Positions 41,420-51,705 are shown, counted from the stretch's first letter. The stretch: DNA of 64,000 nucleotides from Citrobacter telavivensis (GCA_009363175.1 CP045205.1:3782001-3846000), one strand, 5' to 3'. A program made the numbers and translations. The notes: generated by a model not told the origin, from the letters alone.

Positions 41420-41938
41420 ATGGTAGATAAACGCGAATCCTATACAAAAGAAGACCTTCTTGCCTCTGGTCGCGGTGAGCTGTTTGGTGCGAAAGGCCCG
41501 CAGTTGCCTGCTCCGAGCATGCTGATGATGGACCGTGTCGTCAAGATGACCGAAACGGGCGGTAACTTCGACAAAGGTTATGTTGAGGCAGAGCTGGATA
41601 TCAATCCGGATCTTTGGTTCTTCGGATGCCACTTCATTGGCGATCCCGTCATGCCGGGTTGTCTGGGGCTGGACGCAATGTGGCAGTTGGTTGGATTCTA
41701 CCTCGGCTGGCTCGGCGGTGAAGGCAAAGGCCGCGCACTGGGCGTAGGCGAAGTGAAGTTCACCGGTCAGGTACTGCCTACTGCCAGGAAAGTGACCTAT
41801 CGTATCCACTTCAAGCGCATCGTGAATCGCCGCCTGATCATGGGCCTTGCGGATGGTGAAGTGTTGGTGGATGGGCGTCTGATCTATACCGCGAACGATC
41901 TGAAAGTGGGTCTGTTCCAGGACACCTCTGCATTCTGA
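41420..41938 (+). CDS. fabA: 3-hydroxydecanoyl-ACP dehydratase/isomerase FabA
   Basis: A 172-residue enzyme that makes the cis-3 double bond committing acyl chains to unsaturated fatty acids. The active-site His is in FFGCHFIGDPVMPGCLG and the Asp in LGLDAMWQL. ATG 41420 (MVDKRESYTK) is the conserved start; the frame continues upstream into lonH. Confidence 0.97.
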   Translation: MVDKRESYTKEDLLASGRGELFGAKGPQLPAPSMLMMDRVVKMTETGGNFDKGYVEAELDINPDLWFFGCHFIGDPVMPGCLGLDAMWQLVGFYLGWLGGEGKGRALGVGEVKFTGQVLPTARKVTYRIHFKRIVNRRLIMGLADGEVLVDGRLIYTANDLKVGLFQDTSAF

Positions 41939-41990
41939 TGCCTGACCCGGTAAAGGGCCAGTGTGCCGTTTATCACAGGTTATAAAAGGC

Positions 41991-42020
41991 GAAACCTCCG
42001 CACTGCGGAGGTTTCTTTTT
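41991..42020 (+). terminator. Terminator of fabA
   Basis: GAAACCTCCG (41991-42000) pairs with CGGAGGTTTC (42006-42015) and TTTTT follows. Confidence 0.92.
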
Positions 42021-42033
42021 TAAAGAGACAGAA

Positions 42034-42201
42034 TCAGGCCATTACCACCCTGTCAGCCATGGCTTCTCGCCAGCCTCCCAGCCAATACGATCTCTGATTC
42101 AGCGTCTGATAGGGACACATTTCTTTCGAACGTCCGGCAATACCGGCCTGATAACCACGTTGATGTGCCCGTTCCAGGCGATCTCGTTTTTGTCTCTTCA
42201 T
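42034..42201 (-). CDS. rmf: Ribosome modulation factor Rmf
   Basis: A 55-residue basic protein (MKRQKRDRLERAHQRGYQAG, ending DRVVMA), nearly identical to E. coli Rmf. It dimerises 70S ribosomes to 100S in stationary phase. It is too short for most ORF filters. It lies between fabA and pqiC as in E. coli; the A+T-rich 42202-42407 region holds its promoter. Confidence 0.96.
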   Translation of the reverse strand: MKRQKRDRLERAHQRGYQAGIAGRSKEMCPYQTLNQRSYWLGGWREAMADRVVMA

Positions 42202-42404
42202 GCCTCGTTTCCCTCATACTTATATCTGGTGGAAAAGATAACAGTGATTACGAAGTGTGCAATCACACTAAACGAATACCGCGAATCCCCTGTCCCGTCA
42301 ATGTACAAAATTCACACGGGTGTCATATTTGTGAGCTAGCGAAAAACTCAGTTGTACAAAAAATGTGAGCCGGAACAAGTTCCTGGGTCATCCTGCCGGT
42401 AAAA

Positions 42405-42446
42405 AAAAACCGCCCCAAACACGCTGTCTGAGACGGTTTTATTTAC
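42405..42446 (-). terminator. Terminator of pqiABC
   Basis: On the minus strand AAAACCGTCTC pairs, with some G-U pairs, with GGGGCGGTTTT, and a long T-run follows. It lies just after the pqiC stop codon. Confidence 0.85.
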
Positions 42447-42457
42447 AAAAATTTAAA

Positions 42458-43021
42458 CTATGGAATGCGCTTCAGCTCCTGGGCGATCGCCGCAGCTTCC
42501 TGGCTCCAGACGGTTGCCAGCACTTTCACCATCTCATCGTAGCCATCCTGCGTCTGAACGGCTTCAATGTGGAACGGACGCTTGATGAGACGTCCCTGGT
42601 GGTTAAGCAGCCACTCACCGCTGACCACCACCTTACCATCATAACGACCGTGGAAGCCGGTTACCGTTACGTTGAGCGTATCCTGCACGCTGCCCAAAGG
42701 TTGAGAGGCTACTACCCAACCTGGCAGTTGCGTACTCAGATTGGCAACCAGCGTATTACGCAATTGCTGATCCAGCGGGCTGGCCCACAAATTGTTATTG
42801 GCGATCGCGTACTTCACATCGCTGGTCTGATAGACCACGCCATTGCCAGCCAGATAATCTGGCACCGCAACCTGCTCGACCCACAGCAGACGGTTACCCT
42901 GGTTTGCGGTACTTTGCACGCCTCCCTGCGCAACAGGGAGCTGATAATAGCTTTTATTCTCTCCACTGGAGCTGCACGACGTCAGCCAGAACGCCATCGC
43001 CACCACTAGCCACTTTTTCAT
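42458..43021 (-). CDS. pqiC: Intermembrane transport lipoprotein PqiC
   Basis: A 187-residue outer-membrane lipoprotein (MKKWLVVAMAFWLTSC, lipidated Cys16) of the ABC-type transport auxiliary family. It caps the PqiB tunnel on the outer-membrane side. It overlaps the end of pqiB by 4 bases. Confidence 0.94.
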   Translation of the reverse strand: MKKWLVVAMAFWLTSCSSSGENKSYYQLPVAQGGVQSTANQGNRLLWVEQVAVPDYLAGNGVVYQTSDVKYAIANNNLWASPLDQQLRNTLVANLSTQLPGWVVASQPLGSVQDTLNVTVTGFHGRYDGKVVVSGEWLLNHQGRLIKRPFHIEAVQTQDGYDEMVKVLATVWSQEAAAIAQELKRIP

Positions 43022-44658
43022 TGTTTCGCCCTCTTCGGCTCTGGATCTTTCTTGTCCTTCGCTTCAAACACCAGCGCGTTGCTCTTCTCATTCAGCGTTT
43101 TCAGCACCGGCTGTAGCTCGCGGAGTACCTGATCAAGACGTTGCATATCGGCCACCATCTTGTTGTAGGCTGCGGAGCCAGGCTGGAAGCCCTGCATGCT
43201 GCGGTTCAGTTCACGTAACGTGTTCTGCATATCCGCCGGCAACTGTTGCATTGACTGACTGGAGGTAATCTTGTTCATGTTATCCAGCGTCGTTTGCAGA
43301 TGTTTCATCGTGCGCTGGCTTTCACTCAACGTATTGGTAGCCTGCTCAATCATCGGGTTCAACGGCAGATTGTTGATCTTATCCAGCGCTTCCATCAGTC
43401 TCTGCTGAATTTGCGCCAGACCTCCGCTCACCGTCGGGATGATCTGATAACCGTTAAACTCGCGGATACCGGTAAGCGGCGGCTCTTTCGGATAGAAGTC
43501 CAGATCGACATACAACGCCCCGGTCACCAGGTTCCCGGTTTTCAGCGAGCCGCGTAAGCCCCGTTTCAGCAGTTCGGCCAGATGTGCACCCACGTCCGTA
43601 TCTTCACCAAGCTGTGCTTTCAGCCGCTCGGGTTCAATGCGCACCAGCACCGGAATGCGGTAATCGTTGTTAAATACCTGGCGCATATTCGGCGCGAAGA
43701 ACGGCACTTTACTCACCGTCCCCAGACGAATACCGCGGAACTCCAGCGGCGCGCCCGGTTGCAGACCCCGGATCGAATCTTTGAAGAACATCAGGTAATC
43801 GATGTGTTCGGTGAACAGCGAATCCTGAATACTTTTCGGATCGTCATACAGGCTGAAGGCGGCCTTCTCGGCAACCGGCTGACCCTGTTCAAGCCCTTCA
43901 GGCACGTCAAAGCTGACGCCCCCGCCAAACAACGTTGTCAGCGATCCCATCTCTACCCGCATCCCGGCAGAAGTCAGATCGACCGCAATCCCGCTGTCTT
44001 TCCAGAAACGGACGTTACTGGTGACCAGACGATCGTTTGGCGCATTGATGAACAGTTGATAGCTGATGCTGCGTTTTTGCGGATCAAAAGTGCTGGTTTC
44101 TACCGATCCGACGCGATAGCCACGGAACAGAACCGGATCGCCCGGACTCAGTTGCCCGGCTTTTTTGCTGTCGAGCACCACGCGGATCCCTTTGGCATCC
44201 GGCGGCGCCAGCGGCGGCGAATCCAGCAGCTCATACTTTTCCACTCTGTTGCCTTTATTACCCGGTTGCAGTTCGATGTAGGCGCCAGAAAGAAGCGTGC
44301 CTAAGCCGCTGATCCCTTCGCGTCCAACCTGCGGCTTCACCACCCAGAACACAGAGTCTTTGTGCAGCAGTTTTTCCATACCGGCATTCAGGCGCGCTTT
44401 GATTTCAACGTGCGTCAGATCGTCGGTCAGCGTGGCGCTTTCGACCACGCCCACATCAACGCTGCGGCTTTTAATGGTGGTTTTTCCGCCCTCAATGCCC
44501 TCGGCATTAGTGGTAATCAGGGTCACTTCCGGTCCCTGATGGCTGTAGTGATAGAACAGAACCCATGCCCCAATGAGCGCAGTGACGATGGGAAAAATCC
44601 ACACGGGAGACCAGTTTTTTACCTTCTGGATTTTGGCTTCCCCACTTTTAGATTCCAT
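43018..44658 (-). CDS. pqiB: MCE-domain lipid transport protein PqiB
   Basis: A 546-residue periplasm-spanning protein. One N-terminal transmembrane helix (VWIFPIVTALIGAWVLFYH) is followed by three MCE domains (starting EGIEGGKTTIKSRSVDVG, KGIRVVLDSKKAGQLSPGD and DYLMFFKDSIRGLQPGAP) and a long coiled coil (LMEALDKINNLPLNP onward) that forms a needle. I start at ATG 44658 (MESKSGEAKI), the E. coli start; the upstream frame overlaps pqiA. The gap to pqiA is 4 bases. Confidence 0.94.
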   Translation of the reverse strand: MESKSGEAKIQKVKNWSPVWIFPIVTALIGAWVLFYHYSHQGPEVTLITTNAEGIEGGKTTIKSRSVDVGVVESATLTDDLTHVEIKARLNAGMEKLLHKDSVFWVVKPQVGREGISGLGTLLSGAYIELQPGNKGNRVEKYELLDSPPLAPPDAKGIRVVLDSKKAGQLSPGDPVLFRGYRVGSVETSTFDPQKRSISYQLFINAPNDRLVTSNVRFWKDSGIAVDLTSAGMRVEMGSLTTLFGGGVSFDVPEGLEQGQPVAEKAAFSLYDDPKSIQDSLFTEHIDYLMFFKDSIRGLQPGAPLEFRGIRLGTVSKVPFFAPNMRQVFNNDYRIPVLVRIEPERLKAQLGEDTDVGAHLAELLKRGLRGSLKTGNLVTGALYVDLDFYPKEPPLTGIREFNGYQIIPTVSGGLAQIQQRLMEALDKINNLPLNPMIEQATNTLSESQRTMKHLQTTLDNMNKITSSQSMQQLPADMQNTLRELNRSMQGFQPGSAAYNKMVADMQRLDQVLRELQPVLKTLNEKSNALVFEAKDKKDPEPKRAKQ

Positions 44659-44662
44659 GTTG

Positions 44663-45916
44663 TCAGGACTCCTCATGGTCTGGTTCTGGTTCACGATCCC
44701 ACGACAGACGCGGATCAAATGTCATCGCAGAAAACATTGTCATAATGACGACTAAAGCAAACATCAATGCACCCATTGCTGGATAAATATTCATCAAACC
44801 TCCCATGCGCACCAGCGCAGAGAGCACGGCGATAACAAACACATCAATCATTGACCAGCGACCAACGAACTCCACCACTTCGTAAATCAAATGCATTCGT
44901 TCACTGTCACGCTTGCCGTGCCCTTTGGCGTCCCAGCATAGCCAGGCAATCGCGATCATTTTTAGCGTCGGCACCATGATACTGGCGATAAAGATAACTG
45001 CCGCTACCGGGTAAGAACCTTCGCTCCAGATTAAAACCACCCCCTCAATAATAGTGGAAGGCAGTTTTGACCCCAGGAGATCCGTTATCATGATCGGCAG
45101 AATATTGGCCGGCAGATACAGCATGATAGACGTGAACAGTAACGCCAGCGTCCATTGCAGACTGTTTCTGCGCCGCACATACCCTTTCGTCTCACAGCGC
45201 GGGCAAAGATTCTCATCCGCCGGAAGGATCGCCGTGCAGCAGGAGCAAGAGCGTAATCCCTGACGGATGCCGGGAACGCCAGGCGTTAAGGGCTGCTTAA
45301 TTTTAGGCATGGGGGCAATGTCATCCCACAGCCAGCGACGGTCGACGCACTGAAACGCGCGCAGTTGCAGAATGCAGAAGAAGCACCATGGGATAAAGCT
45401 ACTGCCGACGCCGATATCGCCGTACGCCATCAGTTTAACGAAACTCACCAGTACGCCAGCGAGGAAAATCTCCGCCATCCCCCAACTCTTCAACTGAAAT
45501 AAAACTCGCGCCAACTGGGCTTTGAGCCGACCGGGCATTTGTACCCGATTCACCAACAACAGAATGGTTAACAGGCAAAAAGCAGGAACCAGTTGCACGA
45601 AGAGTAAAAAGAAGGTGCCGAGACTGGCGTAATTTTCCGAAAAGAGAACGCCGGGGATTTCCATCAGGGTCACTTCACTGCTCACCCCTGCGACATTCAT
45701 ATTCACAAAGGGGAACAGATTCGATAAGAGCAACATAAACAGCGCGGCTAACGCATACGCGGTGGGACGCTGTCTCGGTGCGTCCCACATAATCGTCAAT
45801 GTTGTGCCACATCTCGGACATGCCGCTTTCTGACCATGCTCAAGGTGGGGCAATGCCACCAGCATGTCACACTGCGAGCACAGAATGTGCTTTGCGGCAT
45901 GATGATGTTCGCACAT
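44663..45916 (-). CDS. pqiA: Inner-membrane protein PqiA
   Basis: A 417-residue membrane protein of two repeats, each with a zinc-ribbon-like cysteine cluster (LCSQCDMLV...CPRCGTTL and CSCCTAILPADENLCPRCETKG) followed by four transmembrane segments. It is the inner-membrane partner of PqiB in lipid transport; the operon is induced by paraquat through SoxRS in E. coli. It follows uup with a 14-base gap. Confidence 0.94.
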   Translation of the reverse strand: MCEHHHAAKHILCSQCDMLVALPHLEHGQKAACPRCGTTLTIMWDAPRQRPTAYALAALFMLLLSNLFPFVNMNVAGVSSEVTLMEIPGVLFSENYASLGTFFLLFVQLVPAFCLLTILLLVNRVQMPGRLKAQLARVLFQLKSWGMAEIFLAGVLVSFVKLMAYGDIGVGSSFIPWCFFCILQLRAFQCVDRRWLWDDIAPMPKIKQPLTPGVPGIRQGLRSCSCCTAILPADENLCPRCETKGYVRRRNSLQWTLALLFTSIMLYLPANILPIMITDLLGSKLPSTIIEGVVLIWSEGSYPVAAVIFIASIMVPTLKMIAIAWLCWDAKGHGKRDSERMHLIYEVVEFVGRWSMIDVFVIAVLSALVRMGGLMNIYPAMGALMFALVVIMTMFSAMTFDPRLSWDREPEPDHEES

Positions 45917-45930
45917 GGTGTGCTCCTTAA

Positions 45931-47838
45931 TTATGCGCCATTCTTTAACGCTTCAAGATACTCCCAGCGCTCAAAGGCCTGCTCAAGTTCTTGTTCTGCT
46001 TTTGCCAGATCGGCCAAAACCTGCTGCGTCTGCTCATGTGGCTGGCTGAAAAAGGCGGCATCGGCAACCTGCGCCTGCAATGCATCCAGTTTCGCTTCCA
46101 GCGCTTCCAGCAACTGCGGTAGCTGTTCCAGCTCGCGCTGCAGTTTATAGCTTAGTTTGCTACTGCCGCGTTTTACAATTTCTGCTTTCGGGGCAATAAC
46201 TTCCTCAGTTTTTTTCGCCGCTGGCTGTTTAAACGCCAGATGCTGTTCCTGTTGGCCACGCGCATCGTGATAACCGCCGACATAACGACCAATCTTCCCG
46301 TTACCTTCAAAAATCCAGCACTCGGTCACCGTATTGTCGACAAACTGACGATCGTGGCTTACCAGTAACACGGTACCCTGATAACCATCAATCAGCTCTT
46401 CCAGCAACTCCAGCGTTTCGACGTCGAGATCGTTGGTTGGTTCATCGAGAATCAACAGATTGCTGGGTTTCAGAAAAAGACGCGCCAGCAGCAGACGGTT
46501 ACGCTCACCGCCAGACAACGCACGCACCGGGGTCATCGCCCGTTTCGGATGGAACAGGAAGTCCTGCAGATAGCCGAGCACATGGCGCGGTTTACCGTTA
46601 ACCATCACCTCCTGCTTGCCTTCCGCGAGGTTGTCCATCACCGTCTTGTCTGGATCCAGCTCGGCGCGGTGCTGATCGAAATAGGCCACTTCCAGTTTCG
46701 TACCGACGTGGATACGACCGCTGTCCGGCGGCAACTGGCCTAACATCAGCTTCAGCAGCGTGGTTTTACCACAGCCGTTAGGGCCGATCAGCGCAATTTT
46801 ATCGCTGCGCTGTACCTGAGCAGAAAAGTCTTTCACCAGCTGTTTGCCATCGACCTGGTAATCCACGTTCTCCATTTCGAAGACAATCTTACCGGAACGG
46901 GTGGCCTCTTCGACCTGCATCTTCGCCGTACCCATCACTTCGCGGCGTTCGCTGCGTTCACGGCGCATCGCTTTCAACGCCCGCACGCGACCTTCATTAC
47001 GGGTACGACGGGCTTTGATGCCCTGACGGATCCACACCTCTTCCTGCGCCAGCTTGCGATCGAACTCGGCATTCTGAAGGTCTTCCACACGCAGCGCTTC
47101 TTCTTTCTCGACCAGGTACTGATCGTAATTCCCTGGATAGGTCACCAGCTTGCCACGATCGAGATCGACAATACGGGTAGCCATATTGCGAATAAAAGAA
47201 CGGTCGTGGGAGATAAAAATGATCGTCCCATTGAACGATTTCAGGAATCCTTCCAGCCAGTCAATGGTTTCAATATCGAGGTGGTTGGTCGGTTCGTCCA
47301 GCAGCAGAACGCGCGGATTACTGACCAGCGCACGCCCCAGCGCTGCTTTACGCAGCCAGCCGCCGGACAGTGACGACAGCGCCGCGTTAGGATCCAGCCC
47401 TAACTGCGCCAGCACTTCGTTGATGCGGTTTTCCAGTTGCCACAAATTGTGGTGATCGAGCTGTTCCTGCACCTTCGCCAGATCATTCAGGTTTTTGTCG
47501 CTCGGATCGGTCATCACCAGGCGTGAAATGTCGTGGTAACGCTTAAGGTATTCTGCCTGTTCTTCAATCCCTTCCGCCACAAAATCGTAAACGGTGCCTT
47601 CCACGTTACGCGGTGGATCCTGCTGCAAGCGCGCAACGATCAGATCCTGCTCATAAATAATGCGCCCATCGTCCAGACCCTGTTCACGATTAAGGATCTT
47701 CATCAACGTGGATTTTCCGGCGCCGTTACGGCCCACCAGACAGACGCGTTCGTTATCTTCGATATGCAGTTCTGCGTTATCGAGAAGCGGCGCGTCGCTG
47801 AACGACAGCCATGCGCCATGCATACTGATTAATGACAT
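45931..47838 (-). CDS. uup: ABC-F ATPase Uup
   Basis: A 635-residue soluble protein with two ATP-binding cassettes: GRNGAGKSTLMK with LSGGWLRKAALGRAL, and GPNGCGKTTLLK with LSGGERNRLLLARLF. A basic linker lies between them and a C-terminal coiled coil (from ~565) binds DNA. It acts on ribosomes and on replication/recombination intermediates; uup mutants show more transposon precise excision. Confidence 0.95.
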   Translation of the reverse strand: MSLISMHGAWLSFSDAPLLDNAELHIEDNERVCLVGRNGAGKSTLMKILNREQGLDDGRIIYEQDLIVARLQQDPPRNVEGTVYDFVAEGIEEQAEYLKRYHDISRLVMTDPSDKNLNDLAKVQEQLDHHNLWQLENRINEVLAQLGLDPNAALSSLSGGWLRKAALGRALVSNPRVLLLDEPTNHLDIETIDWLEGFLKSFNGTIIFISHDRSFIRNMATRIVDLDRGKLVTYPGNYDQYLVEKEEALRVEDLQNAEFDRKLAQEEVWIRQGIKARRTRNEGRVRALKAMRRERSERREVMGTAKMQVEEATRSGKIVFEMENVDYQVDGKQLVKDFSAQVQRSDKIALIGPNGCGKTTLLKLMLGQLPPDSGRIHVGTKLEVAYFDQHRAELDPDKTVMDNLAEGKQEVMVNGKPRHVLGYLQDFLFHPKRAMTPVRALSGGERNRLLLARLFLKPSNLLILDEPTNDLDVETLELLEELIDGYQGTVLLVSHDRQFVDNTVTECWIFEGNGKIGRYVGGYHDARGQQEQHLAFKQPAAKKTEEVIAPKAEIVKRGSSKLSYKLQRELEQLPQLLEALEAKLDALQAQVADAAFFSQPHEQTQQVLADLAKAEQELEQAFERWEYLEALKNGA

Positions 47839-47850
47839 TTATTTATCCTT

Positions 47851-49959
47851 TCAGGCGGCGGTAATCAGCCAGCAGTTGTGGATTTGACGGTTACGGGCAA
47901 AGTCCTGGGAAAGCGTTTTTTGGGTGATTTCTTGTGCTTTCAGTCCCAGCGCCGCAAGACCGTCAAGATCCATACGGAATCCGCGTTTATTGTTGGAGAA
48001 CATGATCGTGCCGCCTTTACGCAGCAGACGTTTCAGATCTTTCATCAGCGCCAGATGATCGCGCTGGACATCAAAGGCGTCCTCCATGCGTTTCGAGTTG
48101 GAGAACGTCGGGGGATCGATAAAAATCAGATCAAACTGTTCATTGGCTTCACGCAGCCAGGCCAGGCAGTCGGCCTGGATAAGCCGATGCGCACGTCCGC
48201 TGAGGCCATTCAGACGCAGGTTACGCTCCGCCCACTCAAGATAGGTACGCGACATGTCGACCGTCGTGGTGCTACGCGCACCGCCTAAACCTGCGTGCAC
48301 GCTGGCGCTGCCGGTGTAGGAGAACAGGTTGAGGAAGTCTTTTCCGTTGCTCATCTGTCCCAGCATCCGTCGTGCAATACGGTGATCGAGGAACAGCCCG
48401 GTATCCAGGTAATCGGTCAGGTTCACCCACAGGCGAGCGTTGTATTCGCCCACCTCAATGAATTCTCCCTTCTCGTTCATCTTCTGATACTGGTTTTTCC
48501 CTTTCTGTCGTTCACGGGTTTTCAGCACCAGTTTGTTCGGCGCAATCTCCAGCACCGACAGCGTGGCCGCGATGATGTCAAACAGTCGCTGACGCGCTTT
48601 CTGCGCATCGATAGTTTTCGGCGGGGCGTACTCCTGAATCACCACCCAGTCAGCGTAACGATCTACCGCAACGTTGTATTCCGGCAAGTCGGCATCGTAG
48701 AGACGGTAACATTCAATGCCTTCCTGACGCGCCCATTTTTCCAGCTTCTTGATGTTCTTGCGCAGGCGGTTGGCGTAGTCTTCCGCCACCGTCGCCGGTT
48801 TGCTGTCCGGCGTGCTTTCCGCCACATGGTAGTTTTTCTGCACGCAGTCCAGTGGACCGTTTTTCGCTTTGAATTGCTTATCAGCACGCAGTTGCAGGCT
48901 GCTCAGCAGATCCGGTGAGGCGCTGAACAGAGAGAGGTTCCAGCCGCCGAACTGGTTCTTCATGGTGCGTCCCAGCAGGCTGTGCAGTGCAATCAGCGCC
49001 GGCTCGCTGTCCAGACGCTCGCCATAGGGCGGGTTGCTGATCACTGTCCCGTAAGGACCTTTCGGCAGCGGATTGCTCAGTTTCGCCACGTCTTTCACTT
49101 CGAAGGTGATCAGCTCGCCAATCCCCGCACGGCGGGCGTTACTGCGCGCGCGTTCAATCACGCGGGCATCACTGTCAGAACCATAAAAATGCGAAGTGTA
49201 TTCAGCCAGACCTTTGCGGGCGCGGGTTTGCGCTTCCGCCTTTACGTCCTGCCAGAGAGCGTCGTCATGCTGGGCCCAGCCGCTAAATCCCCAGCGGCCA
49301 CGGTGTAAGCCAGGCGCGCGATCGGTCGCCCACATGGCCGCTTCAATCAGCAGCGTGCCCGAACCACACATCGGGTCGAGCAGCGGCGTACCGGGTTTCC
49401 AGCCAGAGCGCATGACAATCGCCGCCGCCAGTGTCTCTTTGATAGGTGCCAGACCGGTTCGATCGCGATAGCCGCGCAGATGCAGGCCGTCGCCGCTTAA
49501 ATCCAGCGCAATGCTGGCCGTGTCTTTATTCAGCCAGACGTTGACGCGAATATCTGGCGATTCGCGATCGACATTCGGGCGCGGCAGATTTTTACGCGTG
49601 AAAGCATCGACAATCGCATCTTTGACTTTCATCGCGCCGTACTGGCTGTTACGAATGGTGTCATTCAGTCCGCTGAAGTGGACAGCAAAGGTCGCTCCAG
49701 GATTAAACATCGCCGTCCAGTCGATCGCCTGCACGCCGAGATAAAGGTCTAAGTCACTGTAAACTTTGCACTCACCCAACGGTAAAATAATGCGCGAGGC
49801 CAGGCGACTCCACATCAGGCTCTGGTAGACAAGCCGGGTGTCGCCCTGGAAATGGACCCCACCCTGAACCACCTGACACTCCACGGCGCCGAGGCTTTCC
49901 AGTTCAGTTTTTAACAGCTCTTCCAGCCCACGGGCCGTACTGGCAAACAAAGAATTCAT
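47851..49959 (-). CDS. rlmL: Bifunctional 23S rRNA methyltransferase RlmKL
   Basis: A 702-residue fusion. The N-terminal half (THUMP domain, then NPPYGERL) is RlmL, which makes m2G2445; the C-terminal half (FLNLFSYTGSASVHAGLGGA and FIDPPTFSNSKRM) is RlmK, which makes m7G2069. Length equals that of E. coli. Confidence 0.96.
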   Translation of the reverse strand: MNSLFASTARGLEELLKTELESLGAVECQVVQGGVHFQGDTRLVYQSLMWSRLASRIILPLGECKVYSDLDLYLGVQAIDWTAMFNPGATFAVHFSGLNDTIRNSQYGAMKVKDAIVDAFTRKNLPRPNVDRESPDIRVNVWLNKDTASIALDLSGDGLHLRGYRDRTGLAPIKETLAAAIVMRSGWKPGTPLLDPMCGSGTLLIEAAMWATDRAPGLHRGRWGFSGWAQHDDALWQDVKAEAQTRARKGLAEYTSHFYGSDSDARVIERARSNARRAGIGELITFEVKDVAKLSNPLPKGPYGTVISNPPYGERLDSEPALIALHSLLGRTMKNQFGGWNLSLFSASPDLLSSLQLRADKQFKAKNGPLDCVQKNYHVAESTPDSKPATVAEDYANRLRKNIKKLEKWARQEGIECYRLYDADLPEYNVAVDRYADWVVIQEYAPPKTIDAQKARQRLFDIIAATLSVLEIAPNKLVLKTRERQKGKNQYQKMNEKGEFIEVGEYNARLWVNLTDYLDTGLFLDHRIARRMLGQMSNGKDFLNLFSYTGSASVHAGLGGARSTTTVDMSRTYLEWAERNLRLNGLSGRAHRLIQADCLAWLREANEQFDLIFIDPPTFSNSKRMEDAFDVQRDHLALMKDLKRLLRKGGTIMFSNNKRGFRMDLDGLAALGLKAQEITQKTLSQDFARNRQIHNCWLITAA

Positions 49960-50056
49960 AGCGTCACTTATACTCGAAGAAAATTGCTGCGCATTATAGC
50001 TAATATGGGCGCTATGTCATAAAGTTGAGGGCTTATTTCTTTCGAGGGACTGTACA

Positions 50057-51166
50057 GTGTTGACGTTATCCAGACTTTTTATCCATCCCGTCAAATCCAT
50101 GCGCGGCATTGGGTTGACCCACGCTCTGGCAGACGTCAGCGGTCTGGCTTTCGATCGTATTTTTATGCTAACCGAAGCTGATGGCACCTTCATTACCGCT
50201 CGTCAGTTTCCGCAAATGGTGCGCTTTACCCCTTCTCCTCTGCATGACGGCCTGCATTTAACCGCGCCTGACGGCAGCAGCGCGCTGGTGCGGTTTGCTG
50301 ATTTCGCCCCCCAGGATGCGCCAACGGAAGTGTGGGGTAACCATTTCACCGCGCGAATCGCCCCAGATGCTATCAACCAGTGGCTAAGTGGCTTCTTTTC
50401 GCGCAGCGTACAACTCCGTTGGGTGGGGCCGCAGCTGACCCGCCGGGTCAAACGCCACGCGGGCGTGCCGCTCTCTTTTGCCGACGGATTTCCGTACCTG
50501 CTGGTGAATGACGCCTCGCTGCGCGATTTACAGCAGCGCTGTCCGGCAGGTGTGCAGGTTGAACAGTTTCGCCCGAACATCGTGGTATCCGGAGCAACCG
50601 CATGGGAAGAAGACAGCTGGAAAGTGATCCGCATTGGCGAGGTCATTTTTGATGTAGCAAAGCCGTGCAGCCGCTGTATTTTTACCACGGTCAGTCCGGA
50701 AAAAGGGCAAAAGCATCCCTCCGGCGAACCGCTGGCGACGCTGCAAACTTTCCGTACCGCACCGGATAATGGCGATGTCGATTTCGGGCTGAACCTGATA
50801 GCCCGTAACAGCGGGGTGATTCGCGTCGGCGACGATGTTGAAATTTTAGCAACTGGCCCGGCCCGGGTATACGGCGCTGCTGCTCAGGATGACGCCGTTG
50901 ACGCCGTGCAACAGCCTGATACCAGCGTCACCATCGACTGGCAGGGACAGGCGTTTCAGGGGAACAATCAACAGGTACTGCTTGAGCAACTGGAAAACCA
51001 GGGGATCCGGGTTCCCTATTCGTGTCGGGCGGGAATATGCGGCTGCTGCCGTATCAAACTGCTGGAAGGTGAAGTGAACCCACTGAAAAAATCAGCGCTT
51101 GCTGATGACGGCACCATCCTCAGCTGTAGCTGCGTGCCAAAAACCGCGCTAAAACTGGCGCTCTAA
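50057..51166 (+). CDS. ycbX: MOSC/2Fe-2S protein YcbX
   Basis: A 369-residue protein. MOSC N-terminal (LSRLFIHPVKSMRGIGL) and MOSC domains, with the molybdenum-cofactor Cys in PCSRCIFTTV, are followed by a ferredoxin domain (CRAGICGCCRIKLLEG...CSC). It reduces N-hydroxylated base analogues such as 6-hydroxylaminopurine. The start is GTG 50057. Its stop overlaps the end of zapC by 4 bases. Confidence 0.94.
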   Translation: MLTLSRLFIHPVKSMRGIGLTHALADVSGLAFDRIFMLTEADGTFITARQFPQMVRFTPSPLHDGLHLTAPDGSSALVRFADFAPQDAPTEVWGNHFTARIAPDAINQWLSGFFSRSVQLRWVGPQLTRRVKRHAGVPLSFADGFPYLLVNDASLRDLQQRCPAGVQVEQFRPNIVVSGATAWEEDSWKVIRIGEVIFDVAKPCSRCIFTTVSPEKGQKHPSGEPLATLQTFRTAPDNGDVDFGLNLIARNSGVIRVGDDVEILATGPARVYGAAAQDDAVDAVQQPDTSVTIDWQGQAFQGNNQQVLLEQLENQGIRVPYSCRAGICGCCRIKLLEGEVNPLKKSALADDGTILSCSCVPKTALKLAL

Positions 51167-51705
51167 ACCGCCTGCTCCAGGCTGAAGCTGTGAGGACGGA
51201 ACTGCGGCTTCAGCCGGTCATTCATGATTTTAATCGCATCGCCAAGCTGCATGGTTCGTCCGGCCACGACCACGCCCGGTTGCGCCAGCAAACACAGGGC
51301 CGCATTCTCACCAGGCTCCACCACTAACAAATTAATTTGCTCCTGGGTGTCGCTCAGCCAGACGCAGGCCGCATCGCCGGTTCCTGGCGACCAGTTTTCG
51401 CCGTGCGCCACAAAGTGCCAGCTTTTCGGCATCTGTGGTTTCAGATAGCGAATGGCCACCAGCGCATTAAGCACCAGTTCTGCTTTCTGGTCTTTAGAGA
51501 GTTCAAGGTCGCGGCACTTTTCTTCAAAGGAGAAATACAGTGCGGCGTCATCAACGCAAAAACCGGACGGTGAGAATGCATCCGGGGTGAGCATTTTACG
51601 GGCAAAACGCGAGCGAAATAACATGCCATTGGCTAAATCGAGCATCATTCGGTCATGCTCTTCGTCATAATACCAACGCCAGTTATCGTCAGGTTTAATT
51701 CGCAT
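51163..51705 (-). CDS. zapC: Cell-division protein ZapC
   Basis: A 180-residue cytoplasmic protein (MRIKPDDNWRWYYDEEHDRM) that binds FtsZ and promotes bundling of protofilaments at the Z-ring. I start at ATG 51705, as in E. coli; the frame extends 33 bases upstream. Confidence 0.95.
   Translation of the reverse strand: MRIKPDDNWRWYYDEEHDRMMLDLANGMLFRSRFARKMLTPDAFSPSGFCVDDAALYFSFEEKCRDLELSKDQKAELVLNALVAIRYLKPQMPKSWHFVAHGENWSPGTGDAACVWLSDTQEQINLLVVEPGENAALCLLAQPGVVVAGRTMQLGDAIKIMNDRLKPQFRPHSFSLEQAV

Noticed and set aside
42365..44304. Long plus-strand frames across pqiC and pqiB
   Set aside because: They mirror clearly identified minus-strand genes and show no start signals or family motifs.
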